Origin: Spirochaetaceae bacterium
Lineage (GTDB): Bacteria; Spirochaetota; Spirochaetia; B11-G9
Length of the DNA: 9,751 bases
Reading direction: 5' to 3'
Assembly (NCBI GenBank): GCA_030600745.1
Contig: JAUVLL010000087.1
Location: forward strand, 1 to 9,751
In this document: positions 7,725-9,751 of the stretch, in pieces
Position numbering within the stretch: position 1 is the first letter of the stretch
How the letters are laid out: each line of letters starts with the position of its first letter
The notes under the pieces: model-generated
What the model saw: the letters and a program-made list of their open reading frames with translations, nothing else
Told to the model about the DNA's origin: nothing
Databases searched by the model: none
Position numbers and translations under genes: made by a program

Positions 7725-7735
7725 TTAATTATTGA
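7721..7735. promoter_or_regulatory. Candidate Lrp/AsnC operator overlapping the -35 box
   Basis: TCAATTAATTATTGA is an inverted repeat (TCAAT / ATTGA) around an AT-only centre. At 15 bp it has the size and AT-rich core of Lrp-type sites, and it overlaps the TTGACA of the regulator's own promoter. Autorepression is a reasonable inference. The DNA beyond it (7736-7765) is also very AT-rich. Confidence 0.4.
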
Positions 7736-7765
7736 TTTATTTACGAATCCATTAATTGTAAGAAA

Positions 7766-7945
7766 TTAATCTTTTGCGGGGATAATATCGATAAACTGAA
7801 CAGATTCAATTATTGGTTCTATTTCCCATAATCCCTCACTATTTTGTTTATATGGTATAGTAACACCAGACCATTGGGGATCAGAATCCTTTGTTTCAAG
7901 ACTATCCAGGAACTGCCTGAAAGAAACCTTATTCCTGTTAAATAT
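7766..7945 (-). CDS. Small 59-codon ORF with AUA in place of a start codon
   Basis: I do not recognise this protein. The minus-strand frame is open from 8023 to the TAA at 7766-7768 and has no ATG, GTG or TTG, yet from 7945 down it looks coding. It runs IFNRNKVSFRQFLDSLE, then a charged stretch, and ends in ESVQFIDIIPAKD, with normal composition and no signal peptide or membrane segment. An SD-like AGGGTGG (7958-7952) sits 6 nt before the ATA at 7945-7943, exactly where a start should be. The gene follows the FecR stop codon by 32 nt on the same strand, so the two may share a transcript. It could be a real small gene with a rare AUA start, a gene silenced by an ATG-to-ATA change, or a sequence error. 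Confidence 0.45.
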   Translation of the reverse strand: MFNRNKVSFRQFLDSLETKDSDPQWSGVTIPYKQNSEGLWEIEPIIESVQFIDIIPAKD

Positions 7946-7951
7946 ATACTT

Positions 7952-7958
7952 CCACCCT
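7952..7958 (-). promoter_or_regulatory. SD-like AGGGTGG before the AUA-start ORF
   Basis: AGGGTGG on the minus strand is one base from AGGAGG and lies 6 nt before the ATA at 7945. It is the main reason to believe that translation is, or once was, started at that codon. Confidence 0.45.
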
Positions 7959-7977
7959 AATACAAGTACTTTGAAAA

Positions 7978-8847
7978 CTACATAAAACCAATATATTCTG
8001 CTGCTATTTCGGCAGACTCCGAATCAGTGTTTTCTATTATTACCTGTTCGAACAACCCCCTGGCAGCCTCTATCTTTCCCAGCTGGAAATTAGCCATACC
8101 TTCCAATAGTATTAAAGATCCGGTGATATCAAGATTTTGCATTTTATAAGATCCGATCCATGAAATTGCTTTATCAGCAGAAAAGTTCTCTACAAGAAGG
8201 TTTGCCTTAAGGAGAACCGCCTGTTCATAATAGGGTGCATCGGGATCCGGAGAAAAATTTGTAATAAGGCCCAGTGCTCCGGATGAATTTCCTGATAATG
8301 CCTCCGCACAGGCAAGATAAAACAAGGCCTCTTCCTCTTCAAAATCATCAAAGGCACTGTCCATAGCATCAGAAAAACTAATTCCGGCTTCTGTATAATT
8401 TTCCTGCTCCAACTGAACTTTCCCGGCAACCAGATACTTAGCATATTCACCATTGTTCCAGGTAAAACCACTATCGGGAACTTCAGCTGCTCTGACTCCT
8501 AAAACACTTGACTGCCTCAATGGCAAATGTCCAAATAATCGCTTTATAGTATTAAGAATCAGGGAATTAGCTTTCAGGCTGCGGACACTGCTAAGAACGA
8601 TGCTGTCTATACTGTATGTTCCGGGATTTGTAAACGAAAATTTAGTTTTATCACCGGATAATTCAACTATGGAATTCTCTCCAACACGAAAAAAAGAACC
8701 AACAGGGATACTATCTCCAGGCATAAGTTCCACCCAGGAGGATTCTTTTTTTATTTCGATAATTCCATCAACATACTCAACAACGGTATCAGCAGTAACT
8801 AAAGAGGCTGCTACAATTAATAAAATAAAAATAAATGAACTTTTCAT
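7978..8847 (-). CDS. Secreted FecR-domain and TPR-like protein
   Basis: From the ATG at 8847 the protein has 289 residues. A signal peptide (MKSSFIFILLIVAASLVTA, cleavage likely after A19) is followed by a FecR-like domain (about 22-85: VVEYVDGIIEIK...WVELMPGDSIPVGSFFRVGENSIVEL). After a linker (VLGVRAAEVPDSG) come helical TPR-like repeats (about 133-289). By family it is periplasmic and serves as a binding or scaffold protein. The isolated FecR domain, without an anti-sigma membrane part, argues against a classic iron-dicitrate signalling role. AAGGG (8855-8859) 7 nt upstream supports this start over the GTG at 8868 or the ATG at 8853. It is transcribed divergently from the secreted protein at 9207, and the small AUA-start ORF follows it. 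Confidence 0.82.
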   Translation of the reverse strand: MKSSFIFILLIVAASLVTADTVVEYVDGIIEIKKESSWVELMPGDSIPVGSFFRVGENSIVELSGDKTKFSFTNPGTYSIDSIVLSSVRSLKANSLILNTIKRLFGHLPLRQSSVLGVRAAEVPDSGFTWNNGEYAKYLVAGKVQLEQENYTEAGISFSDAMDSAFDDFEEEEALFYLACAEALSGNSSGALGLITNFSPDPDAPYYEQAVLLKANLLVENFSADKAISWIGSYKMQNLDITGSLILLEGMANFQLGKIEAARGLFEQVIIENTDSESAEIAAEYIGFM

Positions 8848-8854
8848 ATACATA

Positions 8855-8859
8855 CCCTT
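8855..8859 (-). promoter_or_regulatory. Ribosome binding site of the FecR gene
   Basis: AAGGG on the minus strand lies 7 nt before the ATG at 8847 and selects it. The ATG at 8853 would be only 1 nt away from it, and the GTG at 8868 has nothing similar upstream. Confidence 0.6.
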
Positions 8860-8898
8860 TATCCACACTATCTACCCGATAGCCGGATAAATCAAGAT

Positions 8899-8916
8899 AT
8901 AGTTTAATTAAGCTAT
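8899..8916. promoter_or_regulatory. Imperfect 18-bp palindrome in the FecR leader
   Basis: ATAGTTTAATTAAGCTAT has 9-bp arms with a single mismatch. It lies about 10-27 bases inside the transcript predicted from the TATAAT at 8937-8932, a position suited to a repressor site. No regulator can be named. Confidence 0.4.
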
Positions 8917-8931
8917 TTGCGCTGTAACTGT

Positions 8932-8937
8932 ATTATA
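8932..8937 (-). promoter_or_regulatory. Candidate -10 box of the FecR gene
   Basis: A perfect TATAAT on the minus strand lies 85 nt upstream of the FecR start codon. No consensus -35 is found 16-18 bp upstream (GAGATA-like). The predicted start near 8925 leaves a leader of about 78 nt that contains the 18-bp palindrome. Confidence 0.4.
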
Positions 8938-8980
8938 CATTATTTTGCATCTAATATCTCGATAATATCTATTTATACGT

Positions 8981-9043
8981 GCGCAAATCGCCATGCTTAG
9001 GACGCATAGCCGAGCAGTGAGCTTGCGAACGACCAGGCAATCG
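8981..9043. repeat. 63-bp GC-rich patch in the divergent intergenic region
   Basis: By hand count 37 of 63 bases are G or C (59%), while the DNA on both sides is strongly AT-rich. It holds GCGCAAATCGCC at one end, GAGCAGTGAGC in the middle and GAACGACCAGGC at the other. Only short inverted repeats are present (ATGC/GCAT), so it is not an obvious structured RNA, and no tRNA-like T-loop is visible. The minus strand has a 20-codon hydrophobic ORF over it (9059-8997, beginning MWSFFTIAW) with a poor SD. It looks like a copy of a dispersed repeat or a remnant of acquired DNA; only one copy is in the window. Confidence 0.4.
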
Positions 9044-9092
9044 TAAAAAAAGACCACATCGCAAAAGCTCTAATTGGTTTAAACAAAATTAT

Positions 9093-9121
9093 TTGTACTA
9101 ATCATAGAATTGGGTTATAAT
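9093..9121 (+). promoter_or_regulatory. Probable promoter of the secreted protein at the right edge
   Basis: TTGTAC (9093-9098), a 17-bp spacer and a perfect TATAAT (9116-9121) predict transcription from about 9128. This leaves a leader of roughly 80 nt before the ATG at 9207. It is the best-formed plus-strand promoter in the window. Confidence 0.55.
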
Positions 9122-9186
9122 ATAGGGAAGTGAATCTAAAGACGGAGTAATATTAGTTTAATACCCGATATCTTTACTTCATTGCT

Positions 9187-9200
9187 CCTCCTTTCGGAGG
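9187..9200 (+). promoter_or_regulatory. Hairpin enclosing the Shine-Dalgarno of the right-edge gene
   Basis: CCTCC (9187-9191), a four-base loop TTTC, and GGAGG (9196-9200) form a perfect five-pair GC-rich stem. Its 3' arm is the SD, 6 nt before the ATG at 9207. In this form the SD would be hidden. A second GGAG in the leader (9144-9147) could pair with the CTCC bases instead and free it, so translation may be controlled by a switch between the two structures. The pairing is seen directly; the regulation is inference. Confidence 0.5.
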
Positions 9201-9206
9201 TTATTA

Positions 9207-9751
9207 ATGAGAAAGATTGTTTTTTTATTCTCCCTGACCCTGTTGACTTCAGGATTATGTTTCTCCCAGAGTACCACAGTAAATTATAACGACTACTACA
9301 GATTCCCCTTATCCCTCGGCATTGAGTACCAGAATCTTTCTCCATTTGCCGATTATGCATCTACCTATAATATTTTTGATTTATCTACAAATATCAGATG
9401 GCCAATCCCTTCAAAACCTGTTTTTCAACCTTCCTTACGACTGGGAATGATGAACTTTGATAACCAGGATCTTACAGAACCTTTGAAGTGGGACAGTACT
9501 CACTGGTACGGCATGATTGGAGCAGCTTATTTAAATCGGTTTCAGAAAAATTTCGAGATAGGCGGTGAAATAATGGCCGGTATTTCCCAGGCTGTTTTTA
9601 AGGATCTGCTGCCGGAGGTTGGTACTGTGGGGACATTAAACCTTATATTGGAAACCGGGGCAAGAATCAGTCTTAATCCTTCATACAACATGTCCATAGA
9701 TATACATCCAAATCTTAAATATCTGCATTCCTTTAATTATCTTAATGATTA
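9207..9751 (+). CDS. Secreted outer-membrane-like protein, 3' end beyond the window
   Basis: The frame is open for 181 codons and runs off the window. A signal peptide (MRKIVFLFSLTLLTSGLCFS, then Q21) is followed by a mature part rich in aromatic residues and alternating strands (YYRFPLSLGIEYQNLSPF, FQPSLRLGMMNF, YGMIGAAYLNRF, FEIGGEIMAGIS, LILETGARISLNPSYNMSI). This is the pattern of an outer-membrane beta-barrel, and I associate the type with spirochaetes; the exact family is not named here. The cysteine at residue 18 is not in a good lipobox (SGLC), so a lipoprotein is less likely. GGAGG 6 nt upstream fixes the start and lies in a hairpin. Its own promoter is at 9093-9121, divergent from the FecR gene. 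Confidence 0.75.
   Translation, partial: MRKIVFLFSLTLLTSGLCFSQSTTVNYNDYYRFPLSLGIEYQNLSPFADYASTYNIFDLSTNIRWPIPSKPVFQPSLRLGMMNFDNQDLTEPLKWDSTHWYGMIGAAYLNRFQKNFEIGGEIMAGISQAVFKDLLPEVGTVGTLNLILETGARISLNPSYNMSIDIHPNLKYLHSFNYLND

Larger units (their letters stand above)
8848..9206. other. 359-bp divergent intergenic region
   Basis: From left to right it holds the FecR ribosome binding site, an 18-bp imperfect palindrome, the FecR -10 box, a 63-bp GC-rich patch, a plus-strand promoter and the leader of the right-edge gene with its SD hairpin. No full-length gene or known RNA was recognised. Confidence 0.6.

Noticed and set aside
8190..8471. Minus-strand 93-codon ORF in another frame within the FecR gene
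   Set aside because: It overlaps the TPR-like coding region completely, and the composition is that of an out-of-frame shadow.
8453..8890. Plus-strand 145-codon ORF over the FecR gene
   Set aside because: It is antisense to the signal peptide and FecR domain of a well-supported gene and reads as low-complexity reverse-strand sequence.
9130..9150. Six-codon leader peptide beginning at GTG in the right-edge gene's leader
   Set aside because: The AGGGA ahead of it is only 1 nt away from the GTG and lies at or before the predicted transcript start.

Overview
The window reads as chromosomal DNA of a low-GC, anaerobic bacterium, most likely a spirochaete (Spirochaeta/Oceanispirochaeta-like). Three things suggest this: a secreted beta-barrel-like protein at the right edge of a kind I associate with spirochaetes, a periplasmic FecR-plus-TPR protein next to it, and a very large single-chain 2-hydroxyacyl-CoA dehydratase activase/reductase typical of strict anaerobes. 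The lineage call is inference and was not checked by any search. No rRNA, tRNA, CRISPR array, transposase or phage gene was seen.

Layout, left to right. A minus-strand Phd/YefM antitoxin - VapC toxin pair (27-697) has a TTGACA-type promoter that partly overlaps the start region of a plus-strand ABC-F ATPase of the Uup type (about 793-2709). Inside the ABC-F gene is a 30-bp GC-rich palindrome that is translated in frame. Next, on the plus strand, is a 1440-residue protein (2846-7168) with two tandem BadF/BcrA/HgdC-type ATPase domains, each keeping the two cysteines of the bridging [4Fe-4S] site, then a four-cysteine motif, a DUF2229-type region and a dehydratase D-component-like region. It probably acts as an ATP-driven low-potential electron device; its substrate is unknown. 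Convergent to it is an Lrp/AsnC regulator (7211-7663, probable TTG start) with an inverted repeat overlapping its -35 box.

Another minus-strand block follows: a secreted FecR/TPR protein (7978-8847), then a coding-like 59-codon ORF (7766-7945) that has a good ribosome binding site but AUA where the start codon should be. A 359-bp divergent intergenic region (8848-9206) separates the FecR gene from the plus-strand secreted protein that runs off the window (9207-9751). It holds the FecR promoter with an imperfect 18-bp palindrome, a 63-bp GC-rich patch unlike its surroundings, the promoter of the right-hand gene, and a hairpin that buries that gene's Shine-Dalgarno sequence.

The window does not form a single pathway. 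The most unusual signals are the in-frame palindrome in the ABC-F gene, the SD-sequestering hairpin at 9187-9200, the AUA-start small ORF, the GC-rich patch and the pseudo-dimeric activase fusion.
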